Shown: one piece after another, positions 9,211 to 15,902 of the stretch | Layout of the letters: each line of letters opens with the position of its first letter | How positions within the stretch are numbered: position 1 is the stretch's first letter | From: DASUZD01 sp036377055 | GTDB taxonomy: Bacteria; Actinomycetota; Thermoleophilia; Gaiellales; Gaiellaceae | Direction of reading: 5' to 3' | Length of the DNA: 16,845 bases | Assembly: GCA_036377055.1 (NCBI GenBank) | Contig: DASUZD010000085.1 | Span: forward strand, 1 to 16,845 | Notes under the pieces: model-generated | What the model was told of the DNA's origin: nothing | Database searches by the model: none | The model's input: only the letters and a program-made list of their open reading frames with translations | Program-made: the position numbers and the translations under genes

Positions 9211-10194
9211 GTGCGCATCCTCGTCACCGGCGGCGCGGGCTTCATCGGCTCACATTTCGCCAAGCGTCTCGCCGCGCAGGGCGAGGGCGTCGTCGTCCTC
9301 GACAAGCTGACGTACTCCGGCAACCGCGCGAACCTGGACGGCGCGAGCGTCGAGTTCGTCCACGGCGACGTGTGCGAGCCGCGTGACGTCGCCGCCGTTG
9401 CCGAGCGCTGCGACGCGATCGTCAACTTCGCGGCCGAGACGCACGTCGACCGCTCGATCCTGGAGGCCGGCGACTTCATCCACACCGACGTCTTCGGGAC
9501 GCACGTCCTGCTCGAGTGGGCGAAGGAGCACGGAAAGAGGCTCGTCCAGGTCTCGACGGACGAGGTCTACGGGGACGTGCCCGAAGGGGTGTCGTCGACG
9601 GAGGAGGACCCGCTCCGGCCGTCGAGCCCCTACTCGGCCTCGAAGGCCGGCGGCGATCTCCAGGTGCTCGCGTACGTCCGCACCTACGCCGTCGACGCGT
9701 GCATCACGCGCGGCGCGAACACGTACGGGCCGAACCAGTACCCCGAGAAGCTGATCCCGCTCTTCGTCACGAATGCGCTCGACGGCGACCCGCTGCCGCT
9801 CTACGGCGACGGCCGCCAGCGGCGCGAGTGGCTGCACGTCGACGACCATTGCGCGGCGATCGAGCTCGTCCTGCGCAAGGGCCGCTCCGGCGAGGTCTAC
9901 AACGTCGGCGGCCAGGAGCGCGAGAACATCGAGGTCACGCGCCGGATCCTCGACCTAACGGGCGCGAGCCCGGATCTCGTCAGGCCGGTCGCGGACCGGC
10001 CGGGGCACGACCGGCGCTACTCGGTGGACTCGTCGAAGGCGATGTCGCTCGGCTGGCGGCCCGCGCGGTCGTTCGACGACGGCCTCGCGGAGACCGTCGC
10101 GTGGTACCGCGAGCACCGCGACTGGTGGGAGCCGATCAAGTCGGGCGCCTACCGCGAGTACTACGAGCGCCAGTACGCCGAACGCCTCGCCTAG
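9211..10194 (+). CDS. rmlB: dTDP-glucose 4,6-dehydratase
   Basis: A 327-aa extended SDR enzyme converting dTDP-glucose to dTDP-4-keto-6-deoxyglucose using tightly bound NAD+, the second step of dTDP-rhamnose synthesis. Motifs: Rossmann GGAGFIGS (7-14), FAAETHVDRS, STDEVYG (115-121) with catalytic Asp117/Glu118, YSASK (Tyr141, Lys145), RGANTYGPNQYPEKLIP, REWLHVDDH, and DRPGHDRRY near the end. Together these are diagnostic of RmlB. The GTG start is fixed by the Rossmann motif at residue 7. It is on the same strand as rmlACD but ~1.27 kb downstream, beyond the antisense propeller gene, and it has its own promoter-like hexamer. A strong hairpin follows the stop codon. Confidence 0.96.
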   Translation: MRILVTGGAGFIGSHFAKRLAAQGEGVVVLDKLTYSGNRANLDGASVEFVHGDVCEPRDVAAVAERCDAIVNFAAETHVDRSILEAGDFIHTDVFGTHVLLEWAKEHGKRLVQVSTDEVYGDVPEGVSSTEEDPLRPSSPYSASKAGGDLQVLAYVRTYAVDACITRGANTYGPNQYPEKLIPLFVTNALDGDPLPLYGDGRQRREWLHVDDHCAAIELVLRKGRSGEVYNVGGQERENIEVTRRILDLTGASPDLVRPVADRPGHDRRYSVDSSKAMSLGWRPARSFDDGLAETVAWYREHRDWWEPIKSGAYREYYERQYAERLA

Positions 10195-10201
10195 GCTCGC
10201 T

Positions 10202-10229
10202 CGCGGGGGAACCGCCTGGTTCCCCCGCG
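10202..10229 (+). terminator. Strong GC hairpin after rmlB, likely terminator
   Basis: CGCGGGGGAACC, loop GCCT, GGTTCCCCCGCG: a perfect 12-bp stem beginning 8 nt after the rmlB stop codon. Outer arms GCTCGC (10195-10200) and GCGAGC (10242-10247) could extend the structure. There is no U-tract, so it is not a textbook intrinsic terminator. Confidence 0.62.
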
Positions 10230-10320
10230 GGCCCCCTCCTTGCGAGCGGGAGCTCGGCCCTGCCGTTGTCGGAGCCGGTGGATCGGGGCGTGACGCAACG
10301 GTTGCCTCTCCGTTGGTGAG

Positions 10321-10615
10321 CCTCCCGCCGGGCGCAGCCCGGCTCCGGCGGCCGAGCACAACGATCTCCGAGAGCGCAAAGGCCGCTAGTGGCTCTGAGC
10401 CACTAAGTCTCGCCGGCGTGCCTCCCGGCGGGCACAACCCGGCTCCGGCGGCCAAGCACGACGAGCTCCGAGAGCGCAAAGCCGTTAGTGGCTCTGAGCC
10501 ACAAAGTCTAGCCGGCGTGACTGCCGTGGGCACAGACCGGCTCCGGCGACCAAGCGCGACGATCTCCGAGAGCGGAGAGGCCGCTAGTGGCTCTGAGCCA
10601 CTAAGTCTCGCCGGC
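10321..10615. repeat. Three tandem ~99-bp imperfect repeats with a central palindrome
   Basis: Units at 10321-10420, 10421-10519 and 10520-10615 are clearly similar: each has GGCTCCGGCG, then CTCCGAGAGCG, then a hyphenated palindrome, then a GCCGGC end. The palindrome TAGTGGCTCTGAGCCACTA lies at 10387-10405 and 10585-10603. At 10486-10504 it has changed 3' bases (CCACAA). The starts are exactly 99 bp apart. The first unit also has a GCCGGGC/GCCCGGC hairpin (10327-10343). The array fills most of the 426-bp gap between the convergent rmlB and kinase genes. Third-position base choice in the only plus-strand frame through it is unlike real genes here, so I treat it as non-coding. It could be a REP/BIME-like element, a bidirectional terminator or a protein-binding array. 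Confidence 0.85.
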
Positions 10616-10620
10616 CGCTC

Positions 10621-11994
10621 CTAGTGCTTGCACTTCGTGCGGACCGCGTCGAACTCGCTCCGGTGGCCCTGGATGTGCTCCGAGCGGTCGATGTAGCCGA
10701 GCGCCTCGTCGCAGCGGCCGAGTTCCGCGAGCGCCTTGCCGACGTCGTAGTTCGCGTACGCCTCGTAGGGCTGGCCCGAGCCCTGGAGCCGGCGCAGCGC
10801 CTGCTGCGCGATCGGGAGCGCAGCGTTGTAGTTCCCTTGCCGCTCGAGGGCGGTTGCCTGGTCGACGAGCTGCTCGGGCGTCCCGGAAGCGGCGGGCGGC
10901 GGTGCCGCCGGCGGCGGCGAGGGCTGCGGGCTCACCGAAGTGACGGTCTTCGTCTCGCCCTGCCGCGTCACCGTCCGCACCAGCGTCGACGCCCGGCGTT
11001 CTCCGCCGCCGCCCGAGGTGAGCGCGACGCCGATGACCGCACCGAGGATCGCGATGCCGACGAGCAGCGCGAGCAGGAGCGGCCAGCGTGCGCGCGAGCG
11101 CCGTTCCCGCGCGGGTGCGGGCGGTCGCGGCGTGGGCGCGGGCGCAAGGGTCTGCGTCTTCCCGGCCGCCTCCTCGAAAGCGGCGTGGAGGGCGTTCACG
11201 AACTCGGCGCACGTCGGGTAGCGGCGCGCGGGGTCCTTCGCGAGCGCGCGCTCGAAGACCGGGTCGAGCTCGCACGGGAGCTGCGGCAGGCGGTCGCAGG
11301 CGGACGGAACCGGCGCGCTCACGTGGGCGGCGGCCTCGGCCGTCACCGATTCGCGCTCGTACGGCCGCTCGCCCGTCAGCAGCTCGAACGCGACGACCGC
11401 GAGCGCGTAGTTGTCGCTCGCCGCGGTCGCGCGCACCCCTTCGGCCTGCTCGGGCGACAGGTAGCCGGCGGTCCCGAGCACGGTTCCCGTCAGGGTGAGG
11501 GAGTCGAGCCCGGCTGCGCTCGCGACCCCGAAGTCGGCGACGTGCACGTTGCCGTCGCGACCGAGGAGGAGGTTCCCCGGCTTGACGTCGCGATGGACGA
11601 CGCCGTTCGCGTGCGCGTGGTCGAGCGCCGCGGCCGCCTGCTCGAGCCAGCGCAACGCTCGCTGCGGCGGCTGCGCGCCCTCGCGCGAGAGCACCGCGTC
11701 GAGCGACCCGCCGCTCAGGTACTCCATGACGATGAACGGCCGGTCGTGCCACTCGCCGACGTCGTAGATCGTGACGGTGTGCGCCTGGCCCGAGAGGCGC
11801 GCCGCAGTCAGCGCCTCCCGCGTGAACCGCTGCCGGATCGACTCGTCGGCGGCGAAGCGCTCGGCGAGGAGCTTGATCGCGACGGCTCGGCCGAGCGTCT
11901 CGTCGGTCGTGCGATAGATCTCGCCCATGCCGCCGACGCCGATGCGCTTGGCGCCGCGATACCGCGGTGGGAGGATGTCCGTGCGGACGGCCAT
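10621..11994 (-). CDS. Membrane Ser/Thr protein kinase with extracytoplasmic TPR-like tail
   Basis: A 457-aa Hanks-type kinase. The cytoplasmic kinase domain (~12-275) has the Gly-rich loop IGVGGMGEIY (18-27), ATP-binding Lys41, catalytic loop HRDVKPGN (His134-Arg135-Asp136), DFG (Asp154-156) and GTAGYLSPEQ of the activation segment, so it should be active. A Pro/Arg-rich juxtamembrane stretch precedes one transmembrane helix (~304-326, RWPLLLALLVGIAILG). Outside the membrane are a Pro-rich linker and ~85 residues of paired helices (EQLVDQATALERQGNYNAAL..., ALAELGRCDEALGYI) resembling TPRs, rather than PASTA repeats. ATG 11994 puts the kinase start where expected; longer in-frame starts add low-complexity sequence. 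It is divergent from the SpoIID-like gene 76 bp away. Substrates are unknown. Confidence 0.92.
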   Translation of the reverse strand: MAVRTDILPPRYRGAKRIGVGGMGEIYRTTDETLGRAVAIKLLAERFAADESIRQRFTREALTAARLSGQAHTVTIYDVGEWHDRPFIVMEYLSGGSLDAVLSREGAQPPQRALRWLEQAAAALDHAHANGVVHRDVKPGNLLLGRDGNVHVADFGVASAAGLDSLTLTGTVLGTAGYLSPEQAEGVRATAASDNYALAVVAFELLTGERPYERESVTAEAAAHVSAPVPSACDRLPQLPCELDPVFERALAKDPARRYPTCAEFVNALHAAFEEAAGKTQTLAPAPTPRPPAPARERRSRARWPLLLALLVGIAILGAVIGVALTSGGGGERRASTLVRTVTRQGETKTVTSVSPQPSPPPAAPPPAASGTPEQLVDQATALERQGNYNAALPIAQQALRRLQGSGQPYEAYANYDVGKALAELGRCDEALGYIDRSEHIQGHRSEFDAVRTKCKH

Positions 11995-12042
11995 GCCGAG
12001 GGGCTTTCCGCAATCGACGTGAACTATTCGCCGGGGATCAGC

Positions 12043-12048
12043 TAGCCT
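12043..12048 (+). promoter_or_regulatory. Weak candidate -10 box for the SpoIID-subtilase operon
   Basis: TAGCCT (TAnnnT) lies in the 76-bp divergent gap, 22 nt before ATG 12071, with TGAACT 17 nt upstream as a poor -35. No ribosome site precedes the ATG. The gap must hold promoters for both directions, but no minus-strand box was convincing. Confidence 0.22.
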
Positions 12049-12070
12049 CGACGCAAGCCGGCCTCCCGCC

Positions 12071-13711
12071 ATGCCGCGACGCCTCACGCTCCTCGCCCTC
12101 GCCATCGCGCTCCTCGCCGGAGGAGCCGCGTCCGCGCAGCCTGGTCGCAAGGCTGCCGCGCCCGCGCCGACGCCGCTCTTCGTCGTCACCGGCCACGGCT
12201 GGGGACACGGGGTCGGGATGGGCCAGTACGGCGCGCTCGGCTACGCGCAGCACGGCTACGGCTACGCCCGCATCCTCGCGCACTACTACCCGGGGACGAC
12301 GCTCGCGACCGCGCCGCCGCGCCGCGTCCGCGTCCTGCTCACGCAGGGGCGCGCGAAGCTGACGATCAGCTCCACCGTGGCCTTTCGGGTCACGGACGCC
12401 GACGGCACGTCGTATCCGCTCGCGCCCGGCGACGTCACGCTGGGGCCGAAGCTGAAGGTGAAGGTGCAGGACCCGGCGCAGCCGGAGCCGGTCGCGAGGG
12501 CGCTGACCGGCCCGATCGTCTTCGCGCCGGGAACGCAGCCGCTCGAGCTGGGAAAGCCGTACCGCGGGCAGATCGCCGTCTCGGTCGTCGACGGGAAGCT
12601 CCGCGCGATCAACGTCGTCGCTCTCGAGGCGTATCTCAATGCCGTCGTGCCGTCGGAGATGCCGCACCGGTGGCTGCCGGAGGCGCTGAAGGCGCAGGCC
12701 GTCGCGGCCCGGTCGTACGCGCTCTCGCACCTCCAGACGGGTGCGTTCGACCTCTTCCCCGACGTGCGGAGCCAGGTCTACGGCGGCGTGCGCGCCGAGC
12801 AGCCCGAGACGAGCTCCGCGGTGCAGGCGACGGCGGGCCAGGTGCTCACGTACGGCGGCCGCGTCGCGCAGACGTTCTTCTTCTCGACCTCCGGCGGGCG
12901 GACGCTTTCCGCCGAGGACGCTTGGGGCAAGCCGATTCCGTATCTCGTCTCCGTGCCCGACCCCTACGACTCGATCTCGCCCTACCACGACTGGGGCCCG
13001 TTCTCGTTCACGGCGGCGAAGCTCGCGAAGGCGCTCAAGAGCCCCGGCCGGCTGCTCGACGTCCAGACGACCCAGAACGGCTCCGGGCGCGTCGCGGAGG
13101 TGATGGCGGTCGGCGCGGACGGCGAGTCGACGACCGAGGCCGCGAAGGTACGCCGTGCGCTCGGTCTCCGCTCGACGTGGTTCACGGTGGGCGTCGTCGG
13201 GCTCTCCGCTCCGGCGGCGCCGGGCTCGATCGTCTTCGGGGCCGCTGCGCAGCTGACGGGGATCGCGCGCAACGCAACCGGGGCCGCGGTCGAGCAGCGT
13301 CCAGCAGGATCGAGCGTCTGGGCGCCGCTCGCGGCGATCCCCGCTCCGAAGGACGGAGCCTTCGCATTCACCGTCAAGCCGAAGATCACAACGAGCTACC
13401 GGGTCGCTATGGGAGCCGCGCGGACGCAGCCCGTGCGTCTGCCGGTCGCGCCGCTCGTCCGCTTCTACCCGCTGCGCGCAGCGGCGACCGAGCTGCGCGG
13501 GCTCGTCCGGCCGGTGCTTCCGGGCGCGCGGGTCGACGTGCAACGGCTGGACGGGACGGCCTGGAAGACGATGAAGCGGGTCCAGGTCGACGATAAGGGC
13601 GACTTCGACGCGTCGCTCCAGCTCGCGAGGGGGAGCTACCGGGCGCGCGCGACCCCCGGCCGTGGCTTCGTCCCCGGAACCACTCGAGTGCTCGAGGTCG
13701 TGAACGGTTGA
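12071..13711 (+). CDS. Secreted SpoIID/LytB-domain protein
   Basis: A 546-aa exported protein. Residues 1-22 are a signal peptide (ASA-Q cleavage). Residues 41-76 carry GHGWGHGVGMGQYGA and end in HYYPGT. The SpoIID core follows: AYLNAVVPSEMP with the likely catalytic Glu196, then W-x-x-EALKAQAVAARSYAL, and TFFFSTSGGRT further on. SpoIID is a lytic transglycosylase that cuts stem-peptide-free glycan strands. In spore-formers it acts in engulfment; here a cell-wall remodelling role is inferred. Residues ~370-546 look like two Ig-like beta domains (LTGIARNATG... and LRGLVRPVLPGARV...), possibly for wall binding. In Bacillus SpoIID the GHG motif lies at the C-terminal side, so the order here is permuted, as I recall for other actinobacteria. 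The stop overlaps the subtilase start. Confidence 0.88.
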   Translation: MPRRLTLLALAIALLAGGAASAQPGRKAAAPAPTPLFVVTGHGWGHGVGMGQYGALGYAQHGYGYARILAHYYPGTTLATAPPRRVRVLLTQGRAKLTISSTVAFRVTDADGTSYPLAPGDVTLGPKLKVKVQDPAQPEPVARALTGPIVFAPGTQPLELGKPYRGQIAVSVVDGKLRAINVVALEAYLNAVVPSEMPHRWLPEALKAQAVAARSYALSHLQTGAFDLFPDVRSQVYGGVRAEQPETSSAVQATAGQVLTYGGRVAQTFFFSTSGGRTLSAEDAWGKPIPYLVSVPDPYDSISPYHDWGPFSFTAAKLAKALKSPGRLLDVQTTQNGSGRVAEVMAVGADGESTTEAAKVRRALGLRSTWFTVGVVGLSAPAAPGSIVFGAAAQLTGIARNATGAAVEQRPAGSSVWAPLAAIPAPKDGAFAFTVKPKITTSYRVAMGAARTQPVRLPVAPLVRFYPLRAAATELRGLVRPVLPGARVDVQRLDGTAWKTMKRVQVDDKGDFDASLQLARGSYRARATPGRGFVPGTTRVLEVVNG

Positions 13712-15174
13712 GGCGGGACGCGGCCGCGCTCGCCGCGCTCGCCGTGCTCGCCTGTCTCACGGCCGGGGTCGCAGCGGCCGCCGTCGAGCGGTCGGCCTTC
13801 GTGCCGAACGACCCGCTGGCGCCGCGGCAGTGGAACCTCGGCCAGGACAAGGCGTTCGACGCGTGGCCGGTGCTGCCGGCGCTTCCCGGCGCTGGCGTGA
13901 GGGTCGCGATCATCGACTCCGGGATCGACGGCGGCCATCCCGAGTTCGCCGGCCGGATCGCGGCCGCGAAGAGCTTCGTCGGCGGCAGCGCGCTCACCGA
14001 CCAGCAGGGCCACGGCACGTTCGTCGCCGGTGAGATCGCGGCCGCGGTCGGAAACGGGCAAGGCATCGCGGGAATCGCCTTCCCGGCCCAGCTCCTGATC
14101 GCGAAGGTGGTGAGCGCCGACCGCACGATCTCGCTCGCGGCCGAGGCCGCCGGGATCCGGTGGGCGGTCGACCACGGCGCGCGTGTCGTCAACCTCAGCC
14201 TCGGCGGCCTTCGCGACCCGCGCGACCCGCGGCGCGACACGTTCTCGGCGCTCGAGGCGAGCGCGGTCGACTATGCCGTGCGGAACGGCGCCGTCGTCGT
14301 CGCGGCCGTTGGGAACGCCGACGAAGCGCCGACGACGCCTTGGCAGTACGCCAGCTACCCCGCGGCGCTCGCGCACGTGCTCGGCGTGAGCGCCCTCGGC
14401 CGCGACGGCTCGGTGCCGCTCTTCTCGAACCGAGACGCCGTCTACGACGACCTCGCCGCGCCCGGCCAAGGGATCTTCTCGACGATCTCTCGGGCGCTGA
14501 CGACGCGCGGCTGCCCGGACGTCGGCTACTCGGACTGCGGTCCCGACGACTTCCGGCTCGCGGAGGGGACGTCGTTCGCTGCGCCGCAGGTCGCTGCGGC
14601 CGCGGCGCTCCTCTTCGCCGCCGATCCGGAGCTGACCGCCGACCAGGTGACAGCGCTGCTCGAGCGCTCGGCCGACGACGTGAACGCCACGACGGGCTGC
14701 CGCCGGTGCCCGCTTCTGCGCGACTCGCTCTCCGGCTGGGGCCGACTCGACGTCGCGCGGGCGATCGGCGCGCTCGCAGGGCCGCTCCCGGCTCCCGACC
14801 GGTACGAGACGAACGACGACGCCGGCGCGAGCGCGCCGCGCATCTGGGGCCGCTCGCGCGAGCTCCAGGCGACGTTCGACTACTGGGACGACCCGCTCGA
14901 CGTCTACTCGGTCAAGCTCGCGGCCGGGCAGGCGCTCGCGGCTCGTGTCCAGGGTCCGGCCGCGACGAACCTGAACCTCGAGCTCTGGCGGCCCGGGACG
15001 GCCACCGTGCAGGCGCCCGCGAGGGTTCTGAGCAACCGCGTCGCGCGTGCGACGGGGCCGGCCTCCGTCGAGCGGATCGTCTTCCGCGCCCGGCGGGCGG
15101 GGTGGTACTACGTCGCCGTCAGGGTCGCGCAGGGCGGGTTCGGGCCCTACACGCTCTCGCTCTCGAAGACGTAA
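13708..15174 (+). CDS. Secreted subtilisin-like serine protease (S8) with PPC-like C-terminal domain
   Basis: A 488-aa exported protease starting at TTG 13708, which overlaps the SpoIID-like stop as TTGA, so the two genes are probably co-translated. Residues 1-25 form a signal peptide. The S8 catalytic triad is complete: Asp70 in AIIDSGID, His102 in QGHGTFVAG, Ser289 in GTSFAAP, with the oxyanion Asn203 in AVGN. The mature N-terminus has the PNDPLAPRQWNL segment common in S8 enzymes, and there is no room for an I9 pro-domain. Cys in RGCPDVGYSDCG and TGCRRCPL may form disulfides. Residues ~364-488 (from DRYETNDDAG) resemble a pre-peptidase C-terminal (PPC) beta domain. Substrate unknown; processing of surface proteins is plausible from context. 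Confidence 0.92.
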   Translation: MRRDAAALAALAVLACLTAGVAAAAVERSAFVPNDPLAPRQWNLGQDKAFDAWPVLPALPGAGVRVAIIDSGIDGGHPEFAGRIAAAKSFVGGSALTDQQGHGTFVAGEIAAAVGNGQGIAGIAFPAQLLIAKVVSADRTISLAAEAAGIRWAVDHGARVVNLSLGGLRDPRDPRRDTFSALEASAVDYAVRNGAVVVAAVGNADEAPTTPWQYASYPAALAHVLGVSALGRDGSVPLFSNRDAVYDDLAAPGQGIFSTISRALTTRGCPDVGYSDCGPDDFRLAEGTSFAAPQVAAAAALLFAADPELTADQVTALLERSADDVNATTGCRRCPLLRDSLSGWGRLDVARAIGALAGPLPAPDRYETNDDAGASAPRIWGRSRELQATFDYWDDPLDVYSVKLAAGQALAARVQGPAATNLNLELWRPGTATVQAPARVLSNRVARATGPASVERIVFRARRAGWYYVAVRVAQGGFGPYTLSLSKT

Positions 15175-15185
15175 CCGTGCGCGAG

Positions 15186-15211
15186 GTGATGTAGGTGTAC
15201 ACCTACATCAC
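15186..15211. repeat. Perfect 26-bp palindrome
   Basis: Half-site GTGATGTAGGTGT is followed directly by its exact reverse complement, with the centre between 15198 and 15199. It lies 11 bp after the subtilase stop and shares the core AGGTGTACACCT with the next palindrome. As RNA it would fold into an 11-bp stem with a GTAC loop, so it may act as a terminator for either convergent gene. As DNA it has the symmetry of a dimeric regulator site. Confidence 0.85.
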
Positions 15212-15231
15212 GCGCAGGTGTACACCTGCGC
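15212..15231. repeat. Perfect 20-bp palindrome next to the 26-bp one
   Basis: GCGCAGGTGT is followed directly by its reverse complement, with the centre between 15221 and 15222. It begins at the base after the first palindrome ends. The two AGGTGTACACCT cores are 23 bp apart centre to centre, about two helical turns. It ends 23 bp before the stop of the convergent acyltransferase gene. Confidence 0.85.
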
Positions 15232-15254
15232 CACCGCGCGGCGCCGACGGCGCG

Positions 15255-15902
15255 CTACTGGTTCTCGAGCAGCTCGTCGTCCGGGACCTCGCGGATCTGA
15301 CGGGCGGGGTTTCCGACCACGACGGCCCGCGCGGGCACGTCCCGAACGACCACGGCCCCGGCGCCCACGAACGCCTCTTCGCCGATCTCCACGCCGGGGC
15401 AGAGAATCGCCGCGCCGCCCACGCGCGCGCCGCGCCGGATCGTGGGCCCCTTGACCAGCGCGTGCCGACGCTCCGTCCGCCCCATGAAGTTGTCGTTCGT
15501 GGTCGCGACGCACGGCGCGATGAAGACGTGCTCCTCGAGCGTCGAGTAGGCGGTGATGTAGGCGTGCGCCTGGATCTTCGTGAGCGCACCGATCGACGTG
15601 TCGTTCTCGACCAGCGAGCCGCGGCCGACGACGACGTCGTCGCCGACCTCGCAGCGCTCCCGGATGCAGGCCTGGTCGCCGACGATCGCGCGCGCGCCGA
15701 TCCGCGTGCCTGCGAAGACGACGGCGCCGGTCGAGACGATCGTACCCGGGCCGAGTTCGGCGGGCGGCAGCGGCTCGCGCTTCGCCGTCGAGCGCGGCGA
15801 GAGCGAGGGCTCCTTTCCGACCACGGCGTGCTCGAGCACCCGGACGCCTTCGCCGAGCACGGTCCCCGGGTAGACGATCGCGGTCGGGTGGACGTCAGGC
15901 AC
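15255..15902 (-). CDS. Left-handed beta-helix acyltransferase, WbpD/WlbB-like sugar N-acetyltransferase
   Basis: A 215-aa protein made largely of hexapeptide repeats (e.g. IGARAIVGDQACI, VGDDVVVGRGSLV), the left-handed beta-helix fold of trimeric acyltransferases. It begins HPTAIVYPGTVLGEGV and ends FVGAGAVVVRDVPARAVVVGNPARQI, the usual closing of this family. The central segment (STLEEHVFIAPCVATTNDN) and His113 resemble WlbB/WbpD, which acetylate the 3-amino group of UDP-linked 2-acetamido-3-amino uronic acids. A ~20-residue Pro/Ser-rich insertion lies at ~33-53. The GTG start at 15902 overlaps the upstream oxidoreductase stop by 8 bp, so the two are co-expressed. The exact substrate is inferred from the pairing and could be another amino sugar. 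Confidence 0.82.
   Translation of the reverse strand: MPDVHPTAIVYPGTVLGEGVRVLEHAVVGKEPSLSPRSTAKREPLPPAELGPGTIVSTGAVVFAGTRIGARAIVGDQACIRERCEVGDDVVVGRGSLVENDTSIGALTKIQAHAYITAYSTLEEHVFIAPCVATTNDNFMGRTERRHALVKGPTIRRGARVGGAAILCPGVEIGEEAFVGAGAVVVRDVPARAVVVGNPARQIREVPDDELLENQ

Noticed and set aside
10321..10615. CRISPR array
   Set aside because: Only three units, with similarity across the whole ~99-bp period instead of short identical repeats with unrelated spacers, and no cas genes.
10313..10624. 103-codon plus-strand frame through the tandem repeats
   Set aside because: It starts at TTG without a ribosome site, has many A/T-ending codons unlike neighbouring genes, and repeats only because the DNA repeats.
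10624..12045. Open frame of 473 codons on the plus strand antisense to the kinase
   Set aside because: It is composed of Arg/Val/Leu/Gly shadow sequence without domain motifs; the minus strand encodes all kinase catalytic motifs.
12038..13543. Minus-strand frame of ~500 codons antisense to the SpoIID-like gene
   Set aside because: It has charged low-complexity shadow composition and no motifs, while the plus strand has SpoIID signatures and a signal peptide.
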